DNA of 14,515 nucleotides from Bilamarchaeum sp050303335 (GTDB lineage: Archaea; Micrarchaeota; Micrarchaeia; Anstonellales; Bilamarchaeaceae): contig JBNLBN010000028.1 of the NCBI GenBank assembly GCA_050303335.1, forward strand, positions 1 through 14,515, written 5' to 3'. Both the position numbers and the translations under genes were made by a program. Positions 1 through 6,310 of this stretch are shown one piece after another (position 1 is the stretch's first letter; every line of letters begins with the position of its first letter). The notes beneath the pieces are model-generated. The model was not told where the DNA came from. It saw nothing but the letters and a program-made list of their open reading frames with translations, and did no database searches.

Positions 1-42
1 GCACTGTTCCTCGTTCAAAGTGGGTATTATGATACTCAACAT
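1..42 (-). CDS. Family 2 (GT-A) glycosyltransferase, N-terminus only
   Basis: Reading leftward, the last 42 bases encode MLSIIIPTLNEEQC before the window ends. This is the standard first beta strand and nucleotide-binding loop of family 2 glycosyltransferases (S-I-I-I-P-T-L-N-E-E), which transfer sugars from nucleotide-sugar donors, often to lipid carriers such as dolichol phosphate. The ATG (42-40) shares one base with the TAA of the preceding small gene (44-42), a TAATG junction that suggests one transcript and coupled translation. Only 14 residues are visible, so acceptor, donor and membrane topology cannot be judged. The family call rests on this motif alone. Confidence 0.72.
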   Translation of the reverse strand, partial: MLSIIIPTLNEEQC

Positions 43-323
43 TACATTAACCTTTTACTGAACTCTTCCAATTCGCTTGAAACTATCCTGCACCTTTCCC
101 TGAGATCGAGCAGTCCAGTGACATTATAGCACGTGATCCCTTCCTCGCGCAACTGGTCTATCCTGTTCTTCCAGAACCAGTAGTGGAACCCCTCGCCGAT
201 GTCAGCGAAGCGGATCACCTCTGCTCTCTTGTACAGCACCTCACAATCATTGATGATTTCCGCTCTCAAGGTGTGGTGGTCCATCAAATTCATAGATAGC
301 CGGATATTAAAAAACTTATCCAT
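42..323 (-). CDS. Hypothetical protein, 93 aa
   Basis: Unrecognised small soluble protein. It begins MDKFFNIRLSMNLMDHH, has an aromatic centre (GEGFHYWFWKNRIDQL, about residues 43-58) and ends in a charged helix. No signal peptide or membrane segment is visible. It is read away from purN, with only 12 bases between the two start codons if the first ATG (323) is used. The ATG at 293 (residue 11) is an equally reasonable start and would leave 42 bases for promoters. No convincing TATA box or Shine-Dalgarno decides between them. Its stop overlaps the start of a family 2 glycosyltransferase, so a role near glycan synthesis is possible but is only inference from position. Confidence 0.6.
   Translation of the reverse strand: MDKFFNIRLSMNLMDHHTLRAEIINDCEVLYKRAEVIRFADIGEGFHYWFWKNRIDQLREEGITCYNVTGLLDLRERCRIVSSELEEFSKRLM
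305..312 (+). promoter_or_regulatory. TATA-like box for purN
   Basis: TATTAAAA centred 27.5 nt before the purN ATG, the spacing expected for an archaeal TATA box driving a leaderless transcript. It lies inside the 5' part of the divergent small gene if that gene starts at 323. Confidence 0.55.
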
Positions 324-335
324 CCGATCTATTCT

Positions 336-929
336 ATGAGACTGGCAGTTCTGGCATCAGGAAGAGGGAGCAATTTCAGGGCAATCCAGGAGCAGATCAG
401 GAAGGGCAGCTGCAATGCGGAGATTGTCGTCCTGATCACGAACAACAAGGATGCCCCTGCAATAGATACAGCAAGGGAAAATTCCATACCAGTAGAAATT
501 GTCGATAAGAACTCATTCAAGACAAGGATAGAGCTTGATAACCAGATCAAGAGGATCCTCGATTCGCATTCTGTCGATCTCGTTGTGCTTGCAGGTTATA
601 TGCTCATCCTGAAAAGCGAGGAGCTCCTGAATTCATACAGGATAATAAACATCCATCCGTCGCTCCTCCCGGCTTTTCCAGGAGTCGATGCCCAGAAGCA
701 GGCATTCGAGCACGGCTGCAAAGTCTCCGGCGTAACGATACATTTCGTTGATCCGGGCCTTGACAGCGGACCAATAATATATCAGGAAGCAGTAGACATC
801 AGCGAATGCAGGAGTGCAGATGAAGCTGCAGCCAAAATCCTCAAAACGGAGCATTCAGCATATACAAAAGCAATAAATCTCCTTTCAGGCAAATATACTA
901 TCATAGGCAGAAGGGTAGTATTTGATTAG
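336..929 (+). CDS. purN: Phosphoribosylglycinamide formyltransferase (GAR transformylase)
   Basis: PurN transfers a formyl group from 10-formyltetrahydrofolate to glycinamide ribonucleotide, the third step of de novo purine synthesis, in the cytoplasm. The 197-aa protein has the N-terminal phosphate-binding loop GRGSN (residues 9-13), the INIHPSLLPAFPG segment with N105 and H107, and SGVTIHFVDPGLDSGP with D143. These match the catalytic Asn-His-Asp triad of the family (N106, H108, D144 in E. coli). The length is slightly below the usual 200-215 but no domain is missing. It starts at ATG 336 behind a TATA-like box, so it is probably leaderless. No other purine gene is in the window, so it stands alone here. 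Function is confident by motif. Confidence 0.93.
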   Translation: MRLAVLASGRGSNFRAIQEQIRKGSCNAEIVVLITNNKDAPAIDTARENSIPVEIVDKNSFKTRIELDNQIKRILDSHSVDLVVLAGYMLILKSEELLNSYRIINIHPSLLPAFPGVDAQKQAFEHGCKVSGVTIHFVDPGLDSGPIIYQEAVDISECRSADEAAAKILKTEHSAYTKAINLLSGKYTIIGRRVVFD

Positions 930-954
930 TGTTGTTATTTATGTTTAAATCAGA

Positions 955-962
955 TTTATAAA
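955..962 (+). promoter_or_regulatory. TATA box for the S-layer-like lipoprotein gene
   Basis: Palindromic TTTATAAA, preceded by purine-containing CAGA as in a BRE, centred 26.5 nt before the ATG at 985. Transcription would begin at or next to the start codon. Confidence 0.75.
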
Positions 963-984
963 GAGTTTCATAGATAATATATTC

Positions 985-2949
985 ATGAAGTTGAAATTCA
1001 GAAATATCAAAACAGCAGCATTCGTTGCTTCATCATTGGCATTCTCATGCGGACAGGTGGAATACGATAGGATAGATGCAGATGTAGGTACTGGTGGCAA
1101 GAATGCTGCAGATGCCAGGCCATATAGAGGAACTGGCGGCCGGGCAGAATCAATAACCCCTGGCAGTGAAGGCGGAAGTGCAGGGGAATCTGCGGGCGGA
1201 TCTGCACAGGGAGGCAGCGCCGGAACAGAAGTTCAAGAATCAAATGGCTTCGAAAACCTGATCGGGGATTTTATGAACAAGACCCTCCAGGACCGCGTTG
1301 ATAATAACACGTTTGAGCCCGATTCATTTTACGAAATGGGCGGATCAGATCTTTCAGACACTGCAAATCCATTCACTGATGGAAGCGGAAGCAATCTTGG
1401 GATCGAGCAAACATATATGTTCAGGGCAGGAGAAAATGCCACGCCCGAATTTTCAACCGTGCTTCTTAACGGGGTTCCAGAAACCCAGGCAATGTGGATT
1501 TCCGGGAACAACCATTTTGATCATGATGTCGACGATGTTGTCGGTCAGGTGGATTTCTTTGCATATTCGATAAAGCTGGGAGATAACAATGGCATCGAAC
1601 TTTGCGATTTTAGCGGAGAGTGTCCAGAAACCCACCAGATAAGATCCATAAATCTATTTGGCGTGGTATGGGAAATCCTTGATGCCAGCCCCCCGCAGCA
1701 GTCAAATTCAGATGTTGTTCCAGGCGGCTTTATCACAATTGGAAAAGTAGCATATGCGGGATTGCTTTATGAGGGAGAGACTCTTTTTGCCGGAGGCCTT
1801 GACCTGTCATTTTCAGATATCTCCTATGACGGCACAACGAGCGCAACCCTTTCAGTTGGATACGGCGGGACAAGGAAGCTGGAAAGGTTCAACTACAAGC
1901 AGACGAAGGAATTGATAATAGAAGGCGAGGACCACATCATCCATCTTTCTGATGCATCTGTCGGAAACAGCAGCGAACCGGCATACGTATACGTTTCAGT
2001 GCTTCTGACCTCCTTCACAATAGGGCAGGATTATCTTTATGGCCAATATGATGTTACCCTTGGGTGGAAGGGTGAAGATTCTCCAACAAGCCTTCGGACC
2101 ATGATTTTCTCGACAGATAATATAGAGAATGTCTCATCAAGCGGTACAAACAGGCTTGAGGAAGGAGATTATATCCCCATGGCGACGTACAATCTGAGAT
2201 ACGGAGGCCTTGACATCACGGATTCTGACCGGCATAACCTTGTTTTTGAATCCAAAAACAATGATAAGCAAATATCCGATTCCAGTGGCCCTGTAATTAA
2301 TGGCGAACAGCAGGAATGCACTATCCAAGCCCCCTATGTTGAAATTTCATCATATGATTCAAACCTGTCCCTGGACATATCTGTTGATGATGAACTGATT
2401 GTTGTATCTAATCCGGAATCGACCTGCGGGCAGATGAACATTCCAGCGGGATCGGTTCTCATTCGACGTTCCAGGGCATCCGATGATTATGATCTTTATC
2501 CCTATGATGGAGCCATTTCTATTGATTATCCTGAAATCGAGGGCACCATAAAGATCGAGACCCGGGAAACTGTTGAATCTAACAGGTCCATTGACGATAG
2601 CATAGGGTTCCGCCTCTCGAAGAAGGCAGGGTCCTTTCCTGAATGCACGAGCGCAGATTGTGCAGACATCTATTTCGGGGTTTTCGAAAACAACGGGGTT
2701 GACAATGATGCTATGATTTTCGGGTTCAACGGTTCATTTGATATAGATTCATACAGTGCCCTGCACCAGATCAGTTCAAATGATGAAAAGATCCTCTATA
2801 GTTCCAGCGGACCGGTGAATCCGGAATTCGCCTTCATTGAAGGAGGAACAATTACTAACAGGGGTTCTGTCTTTGAGAGTATATCTGATAATTCAGTGAC
2901 ATTCCTGATGGCAAACAAGGTTGCAAAGGCACAATGGTCCATTGAGTGA
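985..2949 (+). CDS. Large secreted lipoprotein with S-layer-like beta domains, 654 aa
   Basis: The N-terminus has a basic n-region (KLKFRNIK), a short hydrophobic stretch and LAFSC, a lipobox-like site that would anchor the protein through C22. Residues about 35-80 are a Gly/Ser/Ala-rich, probably disordered tether with GTGG and GGSAG units. The rest is beta-rich and acidic. Segments such as SINLFGVVWEILDA (221-234), LLYEGETLFAGGLDLSFSDI (260-279) and KELIIEGEDHIIHLSDASVG (309-328) resemble the repeating modules of archaeal S-layer proteins, and the C-terminus (SVTFLMANKVAKAQWSI) is also of that kind. Besides C22 there are six cysteines, several in close pairs (CDFSGEC, CTSADC), compatible with disulfides outside the cell. 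Lipoprotein status and surface location are fairly secure; the S-layer assignment is inference. It is monocistronic with its own TATA box. Confidence 0.8.
   Translation: MKLKFRNIKTAAFVASSLAFSCGQVEYDRIDADVGTGGKNAADARPYRGTGGRAESITPGSEGGSAGESAGGSAQGGSAGTEVQESNGFENLIGDFMNKTLQDRVDNNTFEPDSFYEMGGSDLSDTANPFTDGSGSNLGIEQTYMFRAGENATPEFSTVLLNGVPETQAMWISGNNHFDHDVDDVVGQVDFFAYSIKLGDNNGIELCDFSGECPETHQIRSINLFGVVWEILDASPPQQSNSDVVPGGFITIGKVAYAGLLYEGETLFAGGLDLSFSDISYDGTTSATLSVGYGGTRKLERFNYKQTKELIIEGEDHIIHLSDASVGNSSEPAYVYVSVLLTSFTIGQDYLYGQYDVTLGWKGEDSPTSLRTMIFSTDNIENVSSSGTNRLEEGDYIPMATYNLRYGGLDITDSDRHNLVFESKNNDKQISDSSGPVINGEQQECTIQAPYVEISSYDSNLSLDISVDDELIVVSNPESTCGQMNIPAGSVLIRRSRASDDYDLYPYDGAISIDYPEIEGTIKIETRETVESNRSIDDSIGFRLSKKAGSFPECTSADCADIYFGVFENNGVDNDAMIFGFNGSFDIDSYSALHQISSNDEKILYSSSGPVNPEFAFIEGGTITNRGSVFESISDNSVTFLMANKVAKAQWSIE
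1087..1224 (+). repeat. Low-complexity Gly/Ser/Ala tether coding segment
   Basis: Imperfect in-frame units of GTGG and GGSAG/GGSAQ type encode residues about 35-80 of the lipoprotein, directly after the lipidated cysteine. It behaves as a flexible spacer between the membrane anchor and the folded domains. Such degenerate repeats may vary in length between strains. Confidence 0.65.
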
Positions 2950-2961
2950 TGTTACACAGTC

Positions 2962-2968
2962 TTATAAA
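2962..2968 (+). promoter_or_regulatory. TATA box for the 197-aa hypothetical gene
   Basis: TTATAAA lies 13 bases after the lipoprotein stop codon. Its centre is about 28 nt before ATG 2993 and 22 nt before ATG 2987, which favours 2993 as the start. Confidence 0.6.
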
Positions 2969-2992
2969 TGCAAAAAGTGGATATTTATGGTA

Positions 2993-3586
2993 ATGATGGT
3001 AAAAAGGGAAGTCGCAGGTCCAATCGTCAGGATGAAGGAAGTTCCGATCATAGAAGGACCGAGGCTTGCAAAAGATTACAAGACAGCAAATCTTGTTACC
3101 AATCCTCAGATAGATTCGATTGCAAAAACCCCATGCATGTCAAAATCCCTGGTCGCGACAGGCACCTGGTTTGCCTACAAGAAAGGGAAACTCGGGTCAA
3201 AAATAGTTGAATCTTCAGGAAGTTCATGCCTGGTATTTCCCGTACCTCCTGAGCACCAGGGCAAGGAAAACGTTGCACTGGTTGTCAACCATCCTGATTT
3301 TTCGCTCGAGGAGGATCCTGAACAATCAAAGTTGATCATCCGGTCAGGAAAGATAACCGCAATAGAGGATTTTCCGTCAAGGGACGGTTATTACAGGACG
3401 GACAACGAATTTGGAATCCCGCATGGGGATGAGTTTGCCTCTCCAATACTGGACGACGTCAAATTCCTAAAAAGGACTGATGTTATGGTAAGCGCAGTCG
3501 TCCGGCAGTGCAGCTTCCGTGGAGCCTCAGGAGTGATCATCATGGACTATGCCCCATGCTTTTCATTCGATATTGTTTTGCACTGA
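2993..3586 (+). CDS. Hypothetical protein, 197 aa
   Basis: I do not recognise this protein. It starts MMVKREVAGPIVRMKEV, has no signal peptide or membrane helix, and looks like a compact soluble alpha/beta or all-beta domain with many Gly-Pro turns (PVPPEHQGKEN about residues 85-95, FGIPHGDEF about 146-154) and three cysteines. The open frame extends upstream into the lipoprotein gene (from 2921), but the TATA-like box at 2962-2968 makes that start unlikely. ATG codons at 2987, 2993 and 2996 compete, and spacing from the TATA box favours 2993. It has its own promoter and is followed by a pyrimidine-rich stretch that may end its transcript. Coding status is well supported; the function is unknown. 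Confidence 0.72.
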   Translation: MMVKREVAGPIVRMKEVPIIEGPRLAKDYKTANLVTNPQIDSIAKTPCMSKSLVATGTWFAYKKGKLGSKIVESSGSSCLVFPVPPEHQGKENVALVVNHPDFSLEEDPEQSKLIIRSGKITAIEDFPSRDGYYRTDNEFGIPHGDEFASPILDDVKFLKRTDVMVSAVVRQCSFRGASGVIIMDYAPCFSFDIVLH

Positions 3587-3589
3587 CAT

Positions 3590-3610
3590 TCTTTTCCACT
3601 TTCTCTTTCG
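3590..3610 (+). terminator. Possible T-rich archaeal terminator
   Basis: Directly after the TGA at 3584-3586 the plus strand carries clustered T runs (TTCTTTTCC then TTTCTCTTTC) with no hairpin. Archaeal RNA polymerase commonly terminates at such U-rich tracts, and the next gene has its own TATA box a few bases further on. This is a weak call from composition only. Confidence 0.35.
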
Positions 3611-3616
3611 GCAAAC

Positions 3617-3624
3617 TTTATAAA
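3617..3624 (+). promoter_or_regulatory. TATA box for the small basic protein gene
   Basis: A palindromic TTTATAAA identical to the one at 955-962. Its centre is 37.5 nt before ATG 3658, so the transcript would have a leader of about 11 nt, unlike most genes here, which look leaderless. Confidence 0.6.
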
Positions 3625-3657
3625 TTTCGACCGCTAGTTTTTGTTGGCGATCAGAAT

Positions 3658-3861
3658 ATGAAATCCGTTACAAAGCAGCGAAGCTTCCGCCCCCCTCCAG
3701 CCTTTCCGCCGTCAGCCAAAATGGCAAGCGAAGGATTGGCTGCCCTGAGCAGAAGTTATGAAGAAAGAAAACCGGCCGAAAGGCGCCCCTCAGATTATCC
3801 TGACAGGCTTAAGGAATTTACAGAAACTCTGATGGGCGGGACACCACGCAAACAAACATAA
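3658..3861 (+). CDS. Small basic proline-rich protein, 67 aa
   Basis: A short unrecognised protein, MKSVTKQRSFRPPPAFPP onward. The first third is basic and proline-rich (likely disordered), the middle is a probable amphipathic helix (SEGLAALSRSYEERK), and the tail ends in PRKQT. There is no signal peptide or membrane segment. The frame remains open upstream to 3508, inside the preceding gene, but the TTTATAAA box at 3617-3624 lies between and supports ATG 3658. Its stop is about 20 bases before the TATA box of the next gene. A nucleic-acid or protein adaptor role would fit the composition but is speculation. Confidence that it is a real gene rests on the promoter and its placement. Confidence 0.5.
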   Translation: MKSVTKQRSFRPPPAFPPSAKMASEGLAALSRSYEERKPAERRPSDYPDRLKEFTETLMGGTPRKQT

Positions 3862-3881
3862 ATTCAAACACATCCTAACAC

Positions 3882-3889
3882 TTTATATA
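3882..3889 (+). promoter_or_regulatory. TATA box for the HETAH metallopeptidase gene
   Basis: TTTATATA centred 27.5 nt before GTG 3913. The spacing supports that GTG as the true, leaderless start codon. Confidence 0.7.
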
Positions 3890-3912
3890 ATTTTTCTATC
3901 ATATTCTTATTC

Positions 3913-5151
3913 GTGGCAGTCCAATTCAGGCAGCTTGAAAGATATTTCAAGCCAGTTCTCAGGCTCGGAAAGTTCAGAATCAATGATCTTAACGGGATGC
4001 TCAGTGAAACCCAGAAAAAGGATCTGATGCTTGCAAGGGCATTTTCAGACAGGTCAATGTCAGGAAGGCAGGAAGCATCCGAATTCGCAAAAGAGTTAAA
4101 GCGCGCCAGACCGGAGCTTCGCGATCCGATAGAAGAAGAAATATCAAAGGCACAAAGCAAGAGCTCGATAAGGCATTCTGACAGGATCCAGCTGCAGAAG
4201 AGTATACAAAGGATATTCGCCGACAATGGCATTTCCGCGGATTTCGCCCGTCCCAACTCAGTCGGAATAATCCTGAGGACAACCGAAACAGACGGAATCC
4301 CGACCCATTTTGTTCTCTGCGAATCATCCGGGTCAAATCCGTTTACGGGCCGGTTCAACGTCCCTGACGAAAACGATCCCGGTTCAATCTACCTTAACGT
4401 GACCGGAGCTGTTGCAAGAATGAACGAGCAGATGAAACTTCTGTTCTATGATACCCTGGACGGCTCCAAGGACGGAGAAAGACTGATGATGTATTTCGGC
4501 TATCACGTTGTCTGGGAAGAAGCAGAACATTTGAAATCCCTGATGCAAAACATGCATTTCAAGCTTGAAGATCAGCATCCGAGCGCCATGTTTGGTTATT
4601 TTGCAAGAAGAAAATTCGCAATGAGGCTACTTGCAATGATGGAGCAGTCCGAAACTGCCCCCGACTTCTTCCTCAAGGCCCTGAATTCTTACCTTGACTG
4701 CACACGATCGCATGAAACTGCCCATCTTCTTGAGAGGATGGCAAACAAAGGGGAAAAGTTCGACAATATAGATCTGGAAGTAATGGCATATCTGATGCAG
4801 GCAGCTTACTCGCATCCTGATGTCCCGTTCATCAATCTTGCAGAATACCTTCCATTTGGAATCGACAAGGTATTTCCGAAAGTATGGGAAGACATGACAA
4901 GCAGGGGTCCGGATGGCAAAACTGAGCCATACGAGTTTTTCTTCAGAGGCCGGCATTACCTGAAAAAACTTGCCCGGGAAGCATTCCCTGTTTACTTTGA
5001 GCACGTGTCAAATAAGCCCTCAAGCATCATAGACGGATCAAGAATAGAAGCGGTAAATACTGCGGACCACATCTCGAAGGAACACATCCCCATAATTCGC
5101 GAGGCGTTGTGCTTCACAGACGCAAGAGGCAGGCACAAGGCTACCGGATGA
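3913..5151 (+). CDS. Putative HExxH+E zinc metallopeptidase, 412 aa
   Basis: No named family recognised. Residues 267-271 read HETAH, a zinc-binding HExxH motif, within a helix-like context (CTRSHETAHLLERM). Eighteen residues after H271, LEVMAYLMQAA provides E289, placed like the third zinc ligand of gluzincin-type peptidases, whose ligand helix often reads E-x-x-A-Y-L. The first 110 residues are highly charged and mostly helical. Residues about 112-165 look like a beta-rich domain (GIILRTTETDG, THFVLCESS). No signal peptide or membrane helix is present, so the protein should be cytoplasmic. The start is GTG, chosen because the TATA box at 3882-3889 sits exactly 27.5 nt upstream. The 3' end overlaps the convergent Taw1 gene by 11 bases. 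Peptidase activity is an inference from the motif; substrate is unknown. Confidence 0.72.
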   Translation: MAVQFRQLERYFKPVLRLGKFRINDLNGMLSETQKKDLMLARAFSDRSMSGRQEASEFAKELKRARPELRDPIEEEISKAQSKSSIRHSDRIQLQKSIQRIFADNGISADFARPNSVGIILRTTETDGIPTHFVLCESSGSNPFTGRFNVPDENDPGSIYLNVTGAVARMNEQMKLLFYDTLDGSKDGERLMMYFGYHVVWEEAEHLKSLMQNMHFKLEDQHPSAMFGYFARRKFAMRLLAMMEQSETAPDFFLKALNSYLDCTRSHETAHLLERMANKGEKFDNIDLEVMAYLMQAAYSHPDVPFINLAEYLPFGIDKVFPKVWEDMTSRGPDGKTEPYEFFFRGRHYLKKLAREAFPVYFEHVSNKPSSIIDGSRIEAVNTADHISKEHIPIIREALCFTDARGRHKATG

Positions 5152-6139
5152 TGTTCAGATATTTCGAATTTTTGTTTTTCAGCAGTACTATCCTTGAAGG
5201 ATAGTCTTCGTCGATCTTCTGGTAATTCGGCGTTTTTTCAAGCATTTTTCCAACAAAAGAATTCACTTCATCAAGTTCAAGCATGTTTTTTGGGCCTAGC
5301 CTTTTTCTGGAGAATCCGAGCGCCATGTAGGATTTTATCTCAATAAAGTCCGCCTGGCTTCTTTCTATCATTTTTGCATATTCCTCGATTTCCCTGTCGT
5401 TGATGCCTTTTATCAGCGTGAACCTTATCGCCCTCCTGCACTGTAGTTCCGGAAAAAGGTCGATCGTTTTATTGAGCCTGTCCCACCCATCCTCATATAC
5501 CGAGCGGTTTATCTCCTTGAACATACCCTCGTTTGCAGCTGACAAAGAGAGGTATAGCTGTGTTGGAAGGGCATTCTTTTCAGCGAGCTTCTTCAGCTGC
5601 TCTGGTTCCTGACCGTTAGTCACTATGAAAATCGTCCTTACTTCAGGGTTCTCTTTGAGTAGTTTCACCATCCCTGCTAGTTTCGGATAGATCGTCGGCT
5701 CGCCGCTTAAGGAGATAGCCCAGTGGCTCGGGAATTTTCTGAATGCCTGCTTGTATGCAGGAGTATTTGCAGCACCGAATCCAGCAATAAGTTCATCACG
5801 CTCTTTCACGCATCCCTCAATGATAGCTTTAGGATCATCCACCTCGCTTTCGCTGAATTTCGTCTTCTTCATCCATTCCATCGGCCTCCAGCAGAAGGTG
5901 CATGCCTCGTTGCACCATGCAAGTGCCGGGGATATCTGCGCGCACCTGTGGCAGTCCACTCCGTAGAATTTCACCTTGTAGCAGCCTTTCTTACCCCTTA
6001 GCATCTGCTTTGTCCAGTGGCAGATCTGTATCCCTGAATGATTGCCGACGATGCCGTACGATTTCTCATACTGCTTCCTGGCGCTTTCGCTGAAGGTGAC
6101 CTTGTTCTGGTTGTAGGATTCATCTAACCTCTCCTCCAT
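5141..6139 (-). CDS. taw1: 4-demethylwyosine synthase, radical SAM enzyme (archaeal TYW1)
   Basis: Taw1 condenses pyruvate-derived carbons onto N1-methylguanosine-37 of tRNA-Phe to form 4-demethylwyosine, the tricyclic base precursor of wyosine. Numbering from two codons upstream of the ATG (TTG 6145), the radical SAM cluster is C78-x3-C82-x2-C85 (WCNEACTFCWRP). A second cluster is indicated by C42, C55 and C68, spaced 13 and 13 residues as in characterised archaeal enzymes. SLSGEPTIYP follows as the SAM-contacting GEP segment. Length (332 aa) is normal. I chose ATG 6139 because a TTATTAAA box lies 27.5 nt upstream; the frame extends two codons further to a TTG. It is monocistronic here and its stop overlaps the converging metallopeptidase gene by 11 bases. 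Confidence 0.93.
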   Translation of the reverse strand: MEERLDESYNQNKVTFSESARKQYEKSYGIVGNHSGIQICHWTKQMLRGKKGCYKVKFYGVDCHRCAQISPALAWCNEACTFCWRPMEWMKKTKFSESEVDDPKAIIEGCVKERDELIAGFGAANTPAYKQAFRKFPSHWAISLSGEPTIYPKLAGMVKLLKENPEVRTIFIVTNGQEPEQLKKLAEKNALPTQLYLSLSAANEGMFKEINRSVYEDGWDRLNKTIDLFPELQCRRAIRFTLIKGINDREIEEYAKMIERSQADFIEIKSYMALGFSRKRLGPKNMLELDEVNSFVGKMLEKTPNYQKIDEDYPSRIVLLKNKNSKYLNIIR

Positions 6140-6162
6140 GCCCAATAATTGATTAGAAATAG

Positions 6163-6170
6163 TTTAATAA
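6163..6170 (-). promoter_or_regulatory. TATA-like box for taw1
   Basis: On the minus strand TTATTAAA is centred 27.5 nt before ATG 6139. It begins immediately after the last base of the tRNA-Lys gene, so the tRNA 3' end and the taw1 promoter abut. Confidence 0.6.
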
Positions 6171-6206
6171 CGGGCCCAGAGGGATTTGAACCCTCGACCT
6201 GCGGAT

Positions 6207-6256
6207 CTCGCTTTTGGTAAAAAGCGAGGCAAAAACTGCCCGGCTGTTTACAAAAC
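6207..6256 (-). other. tRNA-Lys intron 2, canonical 37/38 position (50 nt)
   Basis: The position is fixed by the need for a CTCTTAA loop followed by the TCCGC anticodon-stem strand. The central helix of the splicing motif (positions 32-35 CUCU with AGCG) has one mismatch. The intron also contains a perfect 9-bp hairpin (CTCGCTTTT/AAAAGCGAG, loop TACC) that ends exactly at the 3' splice site and would compete with the splicing fold. Confidence 0.75.
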
Positions 6257-6279
6257 TAAGAGTCCGTCGCTCTACCAAG

Positions 6280-6310
6280 TTGCTCATCTCTTTGGATCTC
6301 CAAAAAGTTT
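6280..6310 (-). other. tRNA-Lys intron 1, non-canonical D-loop position (31 nt)
   Basis: A bulge-helix-bulge can be drawn with 3-4-3 geometry: bulge AGA, helix GCUC (exon) with GAGC (intron end), bulge AAC. Cutting after the second base of each bulge leaves the D-loop AGCTTGGTA, which keeps G18-G19. The intron interior folds as an 8-bp stem CUUUUUGG/CCAAAGAG with loop AGAU. The outer exon-exon helix is weak, so this is a relaxed motif. The junction could shift by one or two bases. Confidence 0.7.

Noticed and set aside
2381..2402. C/D-box-like sequence (TTGATGATGAACTGATT)
   Set aside because: It lies inside the lipoprotein coding region, the C and D boxes are too close for a guide RNA, and no D' or C' pair was seen. 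The Asp-Asp-Glu codons explain the sequence.
2921..2992. Upstream extension of the 197-aa gene into the lipoprotein gene
   Set aside because: A TATA-like box at 2962-2968 lies within the extension, so transcription probably starts after it, and the extra residues look like out-of-frame lipoprotein codons.
3864..4358. Minus-strand open frame of 164 codons opposite the metallopeptidase
   Set aside because: The plus-strand frame carries the HETAH motif and a well-spaced promoter; the antisense frame shows shadow-like composition.
6211..6231. Hairpin plus T run as an intrinsic terminator
   Set aside because: It is inside tRNA-Lys intron 2, and reading through it is required to complete the tRNA.
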